Shown: positions 46,301-54,406 of the stretch, in pieces
Numbering within the stretch: position 1 is the stretch's first letter
How the letters are laid out: every line of letters starts with the position of its first letter
Origin: a virus
Reading direction: 5' to 3' (one strand)
Virus record (IMG/VR): IMGVR_UViG_3300036770_008702
Coordinates: 1-64,000 of that record
Length of the DNA stretch: 64,000 nt
Translations under genes and position numbers: made by a program
Notes under the pieces: model-generated
What the model was told of the DNA's origin: nothing
Database searches by the model: none
Seen by the model: only the letters and a program-made list of their open reading frames with translations

Positions 46301-48710
46301 CCCCGGCGCCGGAGCCGACCATGCCGCCGGTCTGGTTGCCGCCGAGGAGCGAGTTGAGCAGCATGCCCGCGCCGAAGCCGGCTCCGGCACCGCCCAGCAG
46401 CGAGCCGAACGTCGCGCCGGTGCCGCCGAAAAGCCCGCCACCACCGAAGGCTTGCAACTGGGCGAGCGAGGCCGGGCCGTAGGCCCCGCCCATCGCGCCC
46501 AGCGCGGCACTGGTTGAGGTGCCCCAGCCGGTGATGGCCGTGGCACCCAGCAATCCACCCGCGCCGGTCAGGCCGAGGCCGGAGCCGATGCTGGAAAGCA
46601 GCCCGCCGGGTCCGGTCAGACCCAGCGTCTCGCCGATATTGCCGAGCCCGAGTAGGCTCGCGAGCGAGCCACCGCCCGAGGCCGCACCACCGACGCCACC
46701 GATCCCACCGCCACCGAAGATGCCCTGGACGATGGGGGTGACGATCGGGCGGATCACCGCCTCGGCGGCGATGCGCGCGAAGGTCGCGCGCGCCAGGCGG
46801 TAGAAATCGTCCATCAACCCGGCCCAACCACGGCCCGTGGTGCTGAACAGGTCGGCGAAGCGGTCGCCGGCATAGCGCACCACGTCGTCGGTGGTAGACT
46901 GGATCTGGCGCTCCTGTTCCTTGCGGGCGTCGTCGAGCTTCTTCTGGTCGTCCTGGGCCGACTTGTAGGCCGCCCGCTGCGCCTCGATCTGGCGCACCGT
47001 GGCCTCGATCGCCTCGGCCTCACGCTGCTGAGCGGCGGTGCGCTTCTCGATGGCGGGGATGCCGGCTTCGCGCAGCTGCTTCTCTATCTCCAGCGCGACG
47101 TTCAATGCTGCCACCGCATTGCTGCCCTGGCGTTGCGCCTCGGTCAGGCGGGTCTGGCGGTCGAGCTCGACGGCCAGCGCCTCGGAGACCTTGGCCACCT
47201 TGGCGGCCTGGTCGTCGGCCAGCTTGGCGGCCTTCTGGCCCTCCTCATTGGCCTTGGCCAGCTTGTCCTGATACTCGCGCAGCGCATCCGCCCGCGCCCT
47301 GGTGGCATCGAAGACCGCCCCGCCCGGAAGGGTGGTGACCCCGGCCGCCTCGGCGCGGGTGATCTTTGCCAGCTGCTCCTGATACTCGCGGGTGGCCTTG
47401 AGCTTCTTGTCGTTGGCCTCGACGACCTCGCGCACTTCCTGAGCGGTACGGGTGCGGGCGGCCTCGGCAGCCTTGGCCTGGGCGGTGACGTATTCGCCGA
47501 AGCGCTGCTGCCCGGCATCGCGCTCGATCTCGGCCAGACGGTCATTGGCGGTGCGGTAGTCGCTCTCGGCCTGGCGCAGGGCCGACTGCCGGGCGGTGGC
47601 TGCCGCCTGCAATTGGGCGCGCTGGATGGCGGAGTAGCCCCGCGCCGGGTCCGAGCCGTCATCCATCGCCGGACCGGCGCGCAGGGCTTCCAGACGAGCG
47701 CGGCTGCGGGCGACGTCGTTCTCTGCGGCCTGACGGTCGGTTGGCGCGACATACCGCTGCACCGCATTAACCGCGGCGGCCGCGTCCATCGCCGCCTTGG
47801 CGATCGCCTGGGAGAGGCCGAGCGCCTTGTCGAGTTGGCTGGCGAAGTTGTCCATCGCCGCACCCAGCACGCCGAAGGCGCGGCCCATGGTCGGCGGCAG
47901 CTTGTCGAACTCGGCGGCCAGCTTCTCACCGGCGGCAATCAGGGCGGGGAGGACCCGATCGGCGGTGAGCTTGCCCTCGCTGCCCATCTGGCGCAGCTGG
48001 CCGATGCCGACACCCAGCTCCTTGGCCAGCGCCTGTGCCAGCTGCGGCATGTTCTCCAGCAGCGAGCGCAACTCGTCGCCCTGCAGCACGCCGGAGGCCA
48101 GGGCCTGGCCCAGCTGCTGCACCGCCGCGCCAATCTCCTGCGTGGCGCCACCCGAGACAATGCCGGCCTTCTGGACGCCGACCACCAGCCGCATCACCTG
48201 GTCGTTGGTGGCTCCCACCTCCTTGGCGGCGACGGCGAAGCGATTGAACGCCCCGGCAGATTCCGCCACGGCGATGCCGGTCTGCTGCGACAGGCGGAAC
48301 AACCCCTCGAAGGCATGTTCGGCCGCAGCGGCGGAGCCGGTGGCACTGACCAGGCGGGCCAGCACCGCGGTGGCGGTATCGCCGGCCTGGGCAATTCGCG
48401 TCCCTGCGGCCACGGCAGCCGCGCCTATCGCCGCGAAGCCTGCGGCCAGCCCGCCGGCCGCGACAGACACGCCGCCGAAGGTGCGGCCAACGGTGCCGAG
48501 GCTGCCACCCATGCCCTGGAAGGCGCGGGTGGCGACATCGGAGGCGCCGGCCAGGCGCTGCAACCCAGGCGATGCCGCGGTGCTCGCCACCTCCACCCGA
48601 CGCAGGGCCGCCTCGCCCGCCACGCCGAACTGCTCCAACTCGCGACGGGCACGGTCCGCCCCCTCGGTGGAGACGCGGATACCGACGGTGCGGGCGGTGG
48701 CACCACTCAT
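43374..48710 (-). CDS. phage tail tape measure protein
   Basis: 1778 residues from the ATG at 48710 (MSGATARTVGIRVSTEGADR), which overlaps the stop of the DUF6441 gene. The N-terminal 350 residues contain the conserved tape-measure block (FRLSQQTGIAVAESAGAFNR, then LENMPQLAQALAKELGVGIG). Coiled coils follow, then a Gly-rich hydrophobic stretch near 650-780 that may cross the host membrane during DNA entry. Residues about 1250-1535 hold roughly a dozen 26-residue repeats of the GRDLSxAERAGLVQxADITR type. The length sets the tail length, so a siphovirus or myovirus with a long tail is expected. Confidence 0.9.
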   Translation of the reverse strand: MSGATARTVGIRVSTEGADRARRELEQFGVAGEAALRRVEVASTAASPGLQRLAGASDVATRAFQGMGGSLGTVGRTFGGVSVAAGGLAAGFAAIGAAAVAAGTRIAQAGDTATAVLARLVSATGSAAAAEHAFEGLFRLSQQTGIAVAESAGAFNRFAVAAKEVGATNDQVMRLVVGVQKAGIVSGGATQEIGAAVQQLGQALASGVLQGDELRSLLENMPQLAQALAKELGVGIGQLRQMGSEGKLTADRVLPALIAAGEKLAAEFDKLPPTMGRAFGVLGAAMDNFASQLDKALGLSQAIAKAAMDAAAAVNAVQRYVAPTDRQAAENDVARSRARLEALRAGPAMDDGSDPARGYSAIQRAQLQAAATARQSALRQAESDYRTANDRLAEIERDAGQQRFGEYVTAQAKAAEAARTRTAQEVREVVEANDKKLKATREYQEQLAKITRAEAAGVTTLPGGAVFDATRARADALREYQDKLAKANEEGQKAAKLADDQAAKVAKVSEALAVELDRQTRLTEAQRQGSNAVAALNVALEIEKQLREAGIPAIEKRTAAQQREAEAIEATVRQIEAQRAAYKSAQDDQKKLDDARKEQERQIQSTTDDVVRYAGDRFADLFSTTGRGWAGLMDDFYRLARATFARIAAEAVIRPIVTPIVQGIFGGGGIGGVGGAASGGGSLASLLGLGNIGETLGLTGPGGLLSSIGSGLGLTGAGGLLGATAITGWGTSTSAALGAMGGAYGPASLAQLQAFGGGGLFGGTGATFGSLLGGAGAGFGAGMLLNSLLGGNQTGGMVGSGAGALAGAALGSIIPGIGTLIGGLLGGAAGGGLGGLFGPGESVRGFGLRLQSAGWGPDAAPSNAMADQLMPIDYRFYNDSGKAVFAQAEQVVAATNAYLAQRGLQVGGVSVIGGNKNGADYSWADAGSVEEAYTRLRFASRDNADLTRSLEGKTFSGVDKLAQWVDGFLAAQAEIDKLGTAPLAAFAQQIDAINAAFDKATETARTYGLAEEKLATERARQIAALEVQRTETLRQGEVALVVRRLTAAGNTEAAELARQTEAARQETRAFTEQLEALATAAAEKSRLLVALEETQAAERAAIIARYAEQARDALLRTGGAIRTYIDGLRAGASGGASPTDRLTEAQNAFGRDLALARGGDGDALSRITQTADTLLAAGRGMYASGTDFQALRQFIISSLENLPATQSYDAQILAALQQLGGSVNVQVGVEIVRVITEALNALPDADRARLVQTATVLRTVEERLGRLLTDGEIDALVQGAVVRRDIEQSMQRDLSVAERAGLVQAADVTRAIQQGMARDLSPAERAGLVYGADITRAIQQAMGRDLSVAERAGLVQAADITRAIQQAIGRDLSPAERAGLVYDADITRAIQQAMGRDLTDAERAGLVQGGGILRSIEQAIGRNLSDAERDSLVQGASIARIVEQAIGRDLTDAERAGLVQGGSILRSIEQTIGRTLSDAERDSLVQGAAIERTIGQAIGRDLTAEERAGLIQAASVVRTVEQQLGRVLTDAERALVIESAIVTRGINQTIFAPTGTIVVPESEAVLRGIFQQVLAATGATLLTDESITRIIRQAVETTETIQISRSIDDKLSGLLTAANAILATMRDDIAATRGFTSQVVQNTQTLIDDARGGNAGEGGAFALGGVFTGGNVIPFARGGIPDLVGRPTLAPMALFGEAGPEAIMPLARRGDGSLGVRATMPAASDSLRADLQALRQEVADLRQVLREAAVLIAGEVRAGTSGTTEAVQKLRNTVRDVA
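44190..44965 (-). repeat. 78-bp (26-codon) tandem repeats inside tape measure gene
   Basis: About ten to twelve degenerate copies in register, each encoding GRDLS/T-x-AERAGLVQ-xAxITRAIQQA or a close variant; two sub-types alternate in the right half (VQAADI and VYDADI or VYGADI). The DNA period is 78 bp. They fall in the helical C-terminal third of the tape measure, where copy number would change tail length in fixed steps. Confidence 0.75.
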
Positions 48711-49450
48711 GATTTGACCCCCCGCAGTTCGGCGATGGCGTTGCGCGCAAACCAACCCGGCACTCGCGAGCGCACGCTGGCCACATCGAGCCGCTTGCGC
48801 AGGGTGACGCGGCGCAGCAGCAGGAACATCGGCACGAACCCCTGGGCCAGGACGTCCCGCCGGCGCTGCGCCTGGCTCTTGCGATGGCCGGTCAGCACCT
48901 CGGTGCCGCTGCCGACGAACAGTCGCAGCCGGTTGCGCGTGCGGCGGCTGGTCCCGGTGGCTGCGGCCACCCGCAGGCACCAGAGTGCGGTGCCGGGCCG
49001 CGATCGGCTGGGCAGCACGAAGGCCTCGCCACGCCGCCCGGCCTGGATCATCTGCGCCGGGGTGATGCGCAATCCGCCACGCCGGCCCGACCTACGGCCG
49101 CCAATCGAATTGTAGCCGGTGGGGATGGCCATGTAGGTGCGGCCGCGCGCGACGATGGTGGCGCCGCGGTCAAAGGCGGTGACGACGGTCGGCATGCGCG
49201 ACCAGATCAGGGCTGCTGGCTTGAAGGTGGTCGGTGCCGTCCCTGCGGCCGGATACAGGTTTAGGCGCCAGGCATTGGCGATGCTGCGGCCGCCGTCCTT
49301 GAAGCCAGCCGACCGGGCCTGGGCGCGCAACTCTGACTGCACCTCGCGGCCGGTTGCGGCGACGGCGCGGCGCAGTCCGCCTGCGACGGCGCGCACCTCG
49401 GTCTGCATGGCCTCACGCAGGCGGCCGAACACGGCGGCGCGGACGAACAT
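48707..49450 (-). CDS. DUF6441 family phage protein
   Basis: 247 residues from the ATG at 49450 (MFVRAAVFGRLREAMQTEVR), with AGGAA at good distance. ELRAQARSAGFKDGGRSIAN and AFDRGATIVARGRTYMAIPT are the DUF6441 pattern. Family members lie before the tape measure in alphaproteobacterial phages and probably belong to the tail. It is very Arg-rich at the C-terminus. Its ATG-TGA overlap with the tape measure shows translational coupling. Confidence 0.75.
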   Translation of the reverse strand: MFVRAAVFGRLREAMQTEVRAVAGGLRRAVAATGREVQSELRAQARSAGFKDGGRSIANAWRLNLYPAAGTAPTTFKPAALIWSRMPTVVTAFDRGATIVARGRTYMAIPTGYNSIGGRRSGRRGGLRITPAQMIQAGRRGEAFVLPSRSRPGTALWCLRVAAATGTSRRTRNRLRLFVGSGTEVLTGHRKSQAQRRRDVLAQGFVPMFLLLRRVTLRKRLDVASVRSRVPGWFARNAIAELRGVKS

Positions 49451-49580
49451 GGGCTGGTTCCTGCGGGTGTGCCGACGCTTGCGCTGGCCCATGCCACGGT
49501 TGCGTGGCTACGCTGCGTCCAGGCGGCTCGGATCGTCGAAATTCCGGTCACCGCGTGGCAGCGATCTGGGGAGTGGGTAG

Positions 49581-50474
49581 ATGAGCAAGGTGCGTGTTGG
49601 CTTGGTCCAGATGGCGCTGAAGGCACCGACCTCGGCGCCGGTCGCAGAGATTCGCGACGCGATGAATGCCGCCCATGCCGAGCAGGTGCGCCAGGCGGCG
49701 GAGCAGGGCGTGCAGGTGATCTGCTTCCAGGAGGTGTTCAACGCCCCGTACTTCTGCCCGGTGGCGGAACCGCGCTGGCTGGAAGCCGCGGAGCGCGTGC
49801 CGGAAGGACCAACGACGCAGCTGATGTGCCAGGTCGCCCGCAAGCACAGCATGGTGATCGTGGTGCCGCTCTACCGGCGCCACGACGATGGCCGGAAGAC
49901 CAACACCGCGGTGGTGATCGACGCTGATGGCTCGGTCCTGGGTACCTACGAGAAGACGCACATCCCGACCATTGGGGCGCACCTGCATACGATGATCGGC
50001 AACGAGGAGCGCGGCACCGAGCGCTACTGGTTCGAGCCAGGGACCACGGGGTTCCCGGTGTTCCAGACACGCTACCTGAAGCTGGGGGTCTACATCTGCT
50101 ACGACCGGCACTTCCCCGAAGGCTGGCGTGCCCTCGGTCTGGCCGGCGCCGAGTATGTCGTGAACCCCTCGGCGACCTGGAAGGGGTTGAGTCAGCACCT
50201 CTGGACGCTGGAGCAACCGGCGGCCGCGGTGGCGAACGGTTTCTATGTCGGTGCCATCAACCGCGTCGGTGTCGAGGAACCCTGGGCGATCGGCGAGTTC
50301 TACGGCTCCAGCTATGTGGCTGATCCGCGTGGCCGCATCCTGGCCCAAGGGCCCGACGATCGCGATGCGCTGGTGGTGGCCGATATCGACCTCGATGTCG
50401 TCCGCGAGGTGAAGGCGACGTGGAAGTTCGACGAGCATCGCCGTCCCGAGACCTACGGCGCCCTCACGCGCTGA
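49581..50474 (+). CDS. carbon-nitrogen hydrolase (ureidopropionase/carbamoylputrescinase-like), phage cargo
   Basis: 297 residues, full length for the nitrilase superfamily. The catalytic triad is visible: Glu in ICFQEVFN near 51, Lys in YEKTHIPT near 122 and Cys in YICYDRHFPE near 172. NPSATWKGLSQHLWTLEQPA and EPWAIGEFYGSSYVADPRGR point to the branch with beta-ureidopropionase and N-carbamoylputrescine amidase, which splits a carbamoyl or amide group. It runs rightward inside the leftward tail operon of prophage B, and its stop overlaps the end of the GT frame on the other strand. It is cargo of the moron type; its substrate is not known. Confidence 0.88.
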   Translation: MSKVRVGLVQMALKAPTSAPVAEIRDAMNAAHAEQVRQAAEQGVQVICFQEVFNAPYFCPVAEPRWLEAAERVPEGPTTQLMCQVARKHSMVIVVPLYRRHDDGRKTNTAVVIDADGSVLGTYEKTHIPTIGAHLHTMIGNEERGTERYWFEPGTTGFPVFQTRYLKLGVYICYDRHFPEGWRALGLAGAEYVVNPSATWKGLSQHLWTLEQPAAAVANGFYVGAINRVGVEEPWAIGEFYGSSYVADPRGRILAQGPDDRDALVVADIDLDVVREVKATWKFDEHRRPETYGALTR

Positions 50475-51377
50475 CCGACTGGCCGCGGAGCCGCGCCTCG
50501 CTCTCGACCATCTTGGCGTAGATCGTGCCGAGGGTGGCAAAGGCATCAACCAGCCAGGCTGCCTGGTCTCCGACGCCGCCGGCATCGGGCCAGTGCGCGA
50601 CACCACCTTTTGGATCCCGGCATGCGGCCCAAAGGCGGACGACCTCATGCCAGGCTGGCGCAATTGCCAGCCGCGGGTTGTCGCCCTTCCACGGCTCGCC
50701 TGCGACCAGCCAGTCCGAGCCATCCTCCGGCCTCAGCCCTCCGGCGAAGGCGTCGGGGTCCCTGGCGACGGCAAGGGCGCCACGGAGTTTCCCTCCGCAC
50801 TCCGGTCCAGCGACACCAGCAGGAAGGCCCGCCAGCCCACGGCAGTGACCTCGCTCGCCGGCAGCACGTCGAGCAGGTCCTCCGGCACCAGTCCCTTGTC
50901 CCGCCGGAAGACCGGCAGCCCGGGACCATCCCAGCCGCGGAGTGCATGCCGGCACGCCACCCAGGGTGCCATGCCAGTCCAGCGCTCGCCGGCCACGCGC
51001 AGTTCCGCATAGACGGGCACGTCCATGCAGGCGGTGATGATCACCGCGAGCCGCGCCTGCGCCTCTGCCAGCTTGGCCTTGAGCGTCGTGTCGTCCGGTG
51101 CAGCATCCACCGCGTCGCGTGCGGCATCGGCGTCGTCGACAACGGCGAGGGCCTCGTCCAGGTTGGCGGGCGCGATCTCGCGCAACGCGGCGCGCAGGCC
51201 GTTGCTGACATCCTGCGGCGACGGGCGCATGCCGGCCTCGCGCGCGAGTGCCGTTCGGAAGGCAATGCGTTCGCGATAGGTCAGTGGCGCCAGACGGTAG
51301 GTCCGCGGGCTGCCCGGCGGGGTGAAAGCCACGAGGTCGTGCGCCGAGAACACCGGCGGGGCGGTCATGCCATCCAT
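50464..51377 (-). CDS. tail assembly chaperone GT, made by -1 frameshift
   Basis: Extended product of the gpG gene. The G frame begins at 51377; at the heptamer GGGAAAC (50787-50793, read leftward) ribosomes can slip back one base, leaving the G frame 60 bp before its stop. The new frame reads GKLRGALAVARDPDAFAGGL and ends SEARLRGQSVSA at 50464, giving 304 residues in all. Its T part has EPWKGDNPRLAIAPAWHEVV and VDAFATLGTIYAKMVESEAR. Lambda G/GT proteins work with the tape measure during tail assembly; here the tape measure follows two genes downstream. Frame arithmetic and the heptamer are direct; use of the slip is inferred. Confidence 0.75.
50733..51377 (-). CDS. tail assembly chaperone G
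   Basis: 214 residues from the ATG at 51377, with AGGAG seven bases upstream. AFTPPGSPRTYRLAPLTYRE and RIAFRTALAREAGMR lead into a helical core. It ends with a Pro/Ser-rich tail (VAPLPSPGTPTPSPEG) that is read only when no frameshift occurs. It follows the tail tube gene, the usual place for G-type chaperones. Both G and GT are probably needed in a fixed ratio. Confidence 0.78.
   Translation of the reverse strand: MDGMTAPPVFSAHDLVAFTPPGSPRTYRLAPLTYRERIAFRTALAREAGMRPSPQDVSNGLRAALREIAPANLDEALAVVDDADAARDAVDAAPDDTTLKAKLAEAQARLAVIITACMDVPVYAELRVAGERWTGMAPWVACRHALRGWDGPGLPVFRRDKGLVPEDLLDVLPASEVTAVGWRAFLLVSLDRSAEGNSVAPLPSPGTPTPSPEG
50787..50793 (-). promoter_or_regulatory. GGGAAAC slippery heptamer for -1 frameshift
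   Basis: Read on the leftward strand the bases are G GGA AAC in the G-gene frame, exactly the X XXY YYZ pattern. Lambda uses GGGAAAG at the matching place. Slipping by -1 joins gpG to the overlapping T frame. A downstream stimulating structure could not be settled by eye. Confidence 0.8.
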
Positions 51378-51400
51378 GAGGGGACTCCTGGGGGAAAGGT

Positions 51401-52567
51401 TCAGAACTGGGCGAGATAGAAGGCGCTGTCGGCGCCATCGCCCTGGAAGCTGATGCCATGCTGGCCGAGGCCATCGCGCTGGCCAGGGTCCATGGCGATC
51501 GCCTTGGCGTTCGGCACGATCGCCACGAAGCGGTTGCCCGGGGTGCTGCCGATGATCGCCATCAGCGACATCGGCGTGCCCGCCCGGAAGGCGTTGAACA
51601 GCGCCACCGAGTTCGTGGTGTTCATGTAGGGATCAAGGTTCCCCGCCACGTCGCGCTCGATCGGCAGGGCGGCGCCATAGCCCTCCGCACTCTCCGGGTC
51701 GTCGGGCAGGATGACGTTGACCCCGGCATTGATGGTCAGCGTCCGGACCTGGGCCAGCGCCTTGTTGAGCTGGCACTTGCCGCCGACAAAGCGCGGGGGC
51801 GTCGGCCGCAGCACCGCGGCGGCACCTGCCGGCACGGCGGTCGCAGACTTGCTGGCGAACTGGGCGCGCATCTCGAAGCTGACGAAGCCGATGCCGCCGG
51901 TGGTGAGCTCCAGGGTGGGCGTTCCCAGCGCGCCGGTGAAGGTCCAGAGCAGACCATCGGCGTAGAAGTAGATCGTCGCGGTCTTGTAGACGCTCTCGTC
52001 TGAGGTCGGGCTGTAGAGCACGTTGATCGGGATCTGCAGCAGGCTGCCCGTGGTGTAGGCCGTGCCGGCGGTATCGCCCGTGGTGATCACCCGCGCCGCG
52101 GTGTAGTCGACGATCCCGGTTGTGCCTGCAGCGATGCCGGTGACGATCAGCGGCATGCCGCGATACTGCTGCGCGGTGGTGCCGAACGGAGTGGCTGCGG
52201 TCACCGTGGTGGTGGTGCCGGCGGTGGCGGCGGTCGGGGCGCCGATGGCGGCGGCAGTGACCAGTTCGGCGAAGGTGCTGCAGCGCATCAGCTTGCCGAA
52301 GTCCGGCGCGGTGCCGGCAGTGCCGGAACCGCGCAGGGGCATGCGCAGCCGCAGTCGTGGCTTGAGGCCACCGACGACCGAGGATGCCTTGTCGAGCGAG
52401 CCGGTGAGTTCGGGCAGTTCGATGATGGTGGGGTCGAACTGCACCTCCATCTCCGACGCGATCCAATCACCTGCCGCCGGCGTGCCGCCGATGGAGTCTA
52501 CCCCGGGGGTGACTTCGATCTTGGCCGCGACGGCGGCGAACTTCATGCGTACGAGATTCACACTCAT
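51401..52567 (-). CDS. major tail tube protein
   Basis: 388 residues (MSVNLVRMKFAAVAAKIEVT onward). It starts like other phage tail-tube proteins of this class (KIEVTPGVDSIGGTPAAGDW), with a middle immunoglobulin-like Thr/Gly-rich region (ATAGTTTTVTAATPFGTTAQ) and a C-terminal beta part ending FYLAQF. It lies between a terminator-like gene and the G/GT chaperone pair, the usual order of long-tailed phages. High expression would be expected. Confidence 0.8.
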   Translation of the reverse strand: MSVNLVRMKFAAVAAKIEVTPGVDSIGGTPAAGDWIASEMEVQFDPTIIELPELTGSLDKASSVVGGLKPRLRLRMPLRGSGTAGTAPDFGKLMRCSTFAELVTAAAIGAPTAATAGTTTTVTAATPFGTTAQQYRGMPLIVTGIAAGTTGIVDYTAARVITTGDTAGTAYTTGSLLQIPINVLYSPTSDESVYKTATIYFYADGLLWTFTGALGTPTLELTTGGIGFVSFEMRAQFASKSATAVPAGAAAVLRPTPPRFVGGKCQLNKALAQVRTLTINAGVNVILPDDPESAEGYGAALPIERDVAGNLDPYMNTTNSVALFNAFRAGTPMSLMAIIGSTPGNRFVAIVPNAKAIAMDPGQRDGLGQHGISFQGDGADSAFYLAQF

Positions 52568-52604
52568 GGGCTGGACCTTTCAGATTGTGCGGGTGAGCCG
52601 CAGG

Positions 52605-53057
52605 TCAGGGCAGGTAGGGGGACCCGAGCGGCGCGATAGCCAGCATCGAGAAGCGGGCCAGGAATTCACCGGCCGGCTTGGCGCTCTCGTCGGTGTCGTA
52701 GAGCCGGAACTCGGCGCCCTGTTCGGTGGCCTCGCCGAGCCCATCGACGGTGGGCGTCCAACCGGCGAGGGCCGCCACCACCGAGGCATGCAGATCCGAA
52801 AGCCCCTGCTCGACACCCAGGTCGGTGGTGTCCCGTATGTAGCCGGCGACCACGAAACCCATCGTGTAGTGGGTGCTGCCCGGCTCGGCCGTCTCGTCGG
52901 CCTCCCAGTCGGTGCCGGTCAGCACGAGGCGTGGCAGAGGCTCCTTGTCGATGTCGACCAGTGCGCGGCGCGCGCGCTCCAGGACGGTGCCCGGCAGTTC
53001 GGTTGTCAGGCGGTCGGCGATCGCGGCCAGTGCTGCCTCGCGGATCGGTGTCGACAT
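52605..53057 (-). CDS. phage tail terminator-like protein
   Basis: 150 residues from the ATG at 53057 (MSTPIREAALAAIADRLTTE). The pattern of a helical start, a beta core (PRLVLTGTDWEADETAEPGS) and a C-terminal MLAIAPLGSPYLP fits minor tail/terminator proteins between head completion and tail tube genes. The name is inferred from position and size. Confidence 0.65.
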   Translation of the reverse strand: MSTPIREAALAAIADRLTTELPGTVLERARRALVDIDKEPLPRLVLTGTDWEADETAEPGSTHYTMGFVVAGYIRDTTDLGVEQGLSDLHASVVAALAGWTPTVDGLGEATEQGAEFRLYDTDESAKPAGEFLARFSMLAIAPLGSPYLP

Positions 53058-53059
53058 GT

Positions 53060-53377
53060 TCAGCCCTCCGCCAGGACGAGGCGCCAGGAGAGGTCGAGCG
53101 GATCGCGCTCGGCGTCCTCGACGCGGTGCACCGCGGTGCCAATCCGCACCTCGTCGCCACGTTGCGGTTCCAGTGAGGCGATGTCGCCCGCGAGGATGGT
53201 GGCGGACAGACTGCCGGCGCGGGTGCCGATGCCGCCCAGCCCACCGATGGTGTCGGTGGGTCGCGACAGCACGACACGGGCCGGCACCCAGGGGCCGGGC
53301 GGATGGCGGAAGTCGGCCGGGGTGCCGATGTTGCTGTCGGCGTGCGCCGCCGCCAACATGGAGGCGAAGGCCGACAT
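53060..53377 (-). CDS. head-tail joining-type protein
   Basis: 105 residues from the ATG at 53377 (MSAFASMLAAAHADSNIGTP). GDIASLEPQRGDEVRIGTAV and LDLSWRLVLAEG give a beta-sandwich look common to head-tail completion proteins of the lambda gpFII type. Its start overlaps the endolysin stop by one base (TGATG). Function is inferred from order: endolysin and holin before it, tail genes after it. Confidence 0.65.
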   Translation of the reverse strand: MSAFASMLAAAHADSNIGTPADFRHPPGPWVPARVVLSRPTDTIGGLGGIGTRAGSLSATILAGDIASLEPQRGDEVRIGTAVHRVEDAERDPLDLSWRLVLAEG

Positions 53378-53757
53378 CAGCCCCTCCCCGCCGGATAGGC
53401 ATCGCGGTTGAGCTCGAAGTGCGGGCCATCGCGGAAGCGCGGCCAGTCGCCACCCCACACGATGGCGACACCGCGGGCCTGCGCGGCATCCTTTACGGCC
53501 TTGGCCATTGGGAAAAAAAGCGGCCAGTCCCAGCGGACCTTGCCCGCCACCGTCGGGGCGAGATCGACGGCGTGGCCAGTGAGGTGCCGGCTGTCCATGG
53601 TGCGGCTGGCGCCGGCCTTTACCAGCTGCGCCTGACGCTCGCGTGTGCGCATGCCCTCCACCACGATGAAGGGCAGAATCTGGCGCGCCGCCTCGACGAC
53701 GGCAACCAGGTCGGGATGCACGCCCGTGAGCCGGGCCTTGTCGCGGACCGTCATCAT
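53377..53757 (-). CDS. M15-family peptidase endolysin
   Basis: 126 residues (MMTVRDKARLTGVHPDLVAV). SRHLTGHAVDLAP supplies the His and Asp zinc ligands and GPHFEL supplies the second His, as in VanY-type D,D- or L,D-peptidases used by phages to cut peptidoglycan cross-links. Length is normal for the single-domain form. No signal peptide is present, so release needs the holin-like protein next to it, to whose gene it is coupled by ATGA. Confidence 0.87.
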   Translation of the reverse strand: MMTVRDKARLTGVHPDLVAVVEAARQILPFIVVEGMRTRERQAQLVKAGASRTMDSRHLTGHAVDLAPTVAGKVRWDWPLFFPMAKAVKDAAQARGVAIVWGGDWPRFRDGPHFELNRDAYPAGRG

Positions 53758-53930
53758 GCGCTGGCACCCCGGTCACGGAGCAGGATGCCGAGCAGGCCGG
53801 CGATGCCGGTGCCGATCAGGGTGATGTTCTGCATCACGCCGGGATCGAGATGCAGGCCGAGCGCGGCGAAGACGCCGGTGAGCGCACCATAGGTGCTGGC
53901 CTCGCGGAAGCGGGCGATCAGGTAGGTCAT
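53754..53930 (-). CDS. holin-like small membrane protein
   Basis: 58 residues from the ATG at 53930. It has one or two membrane segments (ASTYGALTGVFAALGLHL; NITLIGTGIAGLLGILL) and a basic C-terminus (RDRG). Overlap with the endolysin gene (ATGA) makes a holin role likely, but no family motif proves it. Confidence 0.65.
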   Translation of the reverse strand: MTYLIARFREASTYGALTGVFAALGLHLDPGVMQNITLIGTGIAGLLGILLRDRGASA

Positions 53931-53958
53931 GATGTGTCTCCTGGGGGAGAGGGCGGCG

Positions 53959-54300
53959 TCAGGTCCCCGCCGGGGTGGACCCGGACAGCCGCACCCGCAC
54001 CGTGGTGTCGGCGGAGGCCGCGGCCGCGACGGCATGGCCGATGGCGGTGTTGGAAGTTGCCGTGGTGGTGACCCGCCTGTTGGTGTTGTCCCAGAAGACC
54101 CGGGCACCAACGGCGATCACCAGCGGCGCCTCCTTGGTGATGTCGAAGACGCCATTCACCGCCACCTCGGCAGTGACGCCGGTGAGCGCATCGACAGCGA
54201 CGACGCCGAAAAGCGCGCCGACCAAGACGCCCTGGCCGGAGGTGCGGTCGTAGGGCATGGGCAGCGGGACCGAGAGGCCCGGCTGGACGAAATTCTTCAT
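53959..54300 (-). CDS. DUF2190 capsid decoration-type protein
   Basis: 113 residues, MKNFVQPGLSVPLPMPYDRT onward, with GVLVGALFGVVAVDALTGVT and FWDNTNRRVTTTAT, the DUF2190 pattern. These small beta proteins cap or cement the capsid and are normally encoded directly after the major capsid gene. Here an IS1182-type element of 1565 bp has been inserted between them, beginning 37 bp upstream of the start codon. Confidence 0.85.
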   Translation of the reverse strand: MKNFVQPGLSVPLPMPYDRTSGQGVLVGALFGVVAVDALTGVTAEVAVNGVFDITKEAPLVIAVGARVFWDNTNRRVTTTATSNTAIGHAVAAAASADTTVRVRLSGSTPAGT

Positions 54301-54406
54301 GATGGAGACGCTCCAGAAACGCGAAGGGCGACCCGAAGGAGGCCGTGTGAGAATTAGCGCCGGAACTCAGGTAGAATCGCCGCATCGGTAACGGTGCGGC
54401 GATTCC

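Noticed and set aside
50464-51474. A separate 336-codon gene in the T frame
   Set aside because: Its first two thirds overlap gpG and are Arg/Pro/Gly-rich nonsense; only the last third looks like protein and it is joined to gpG by the GGGAAAC slip site.
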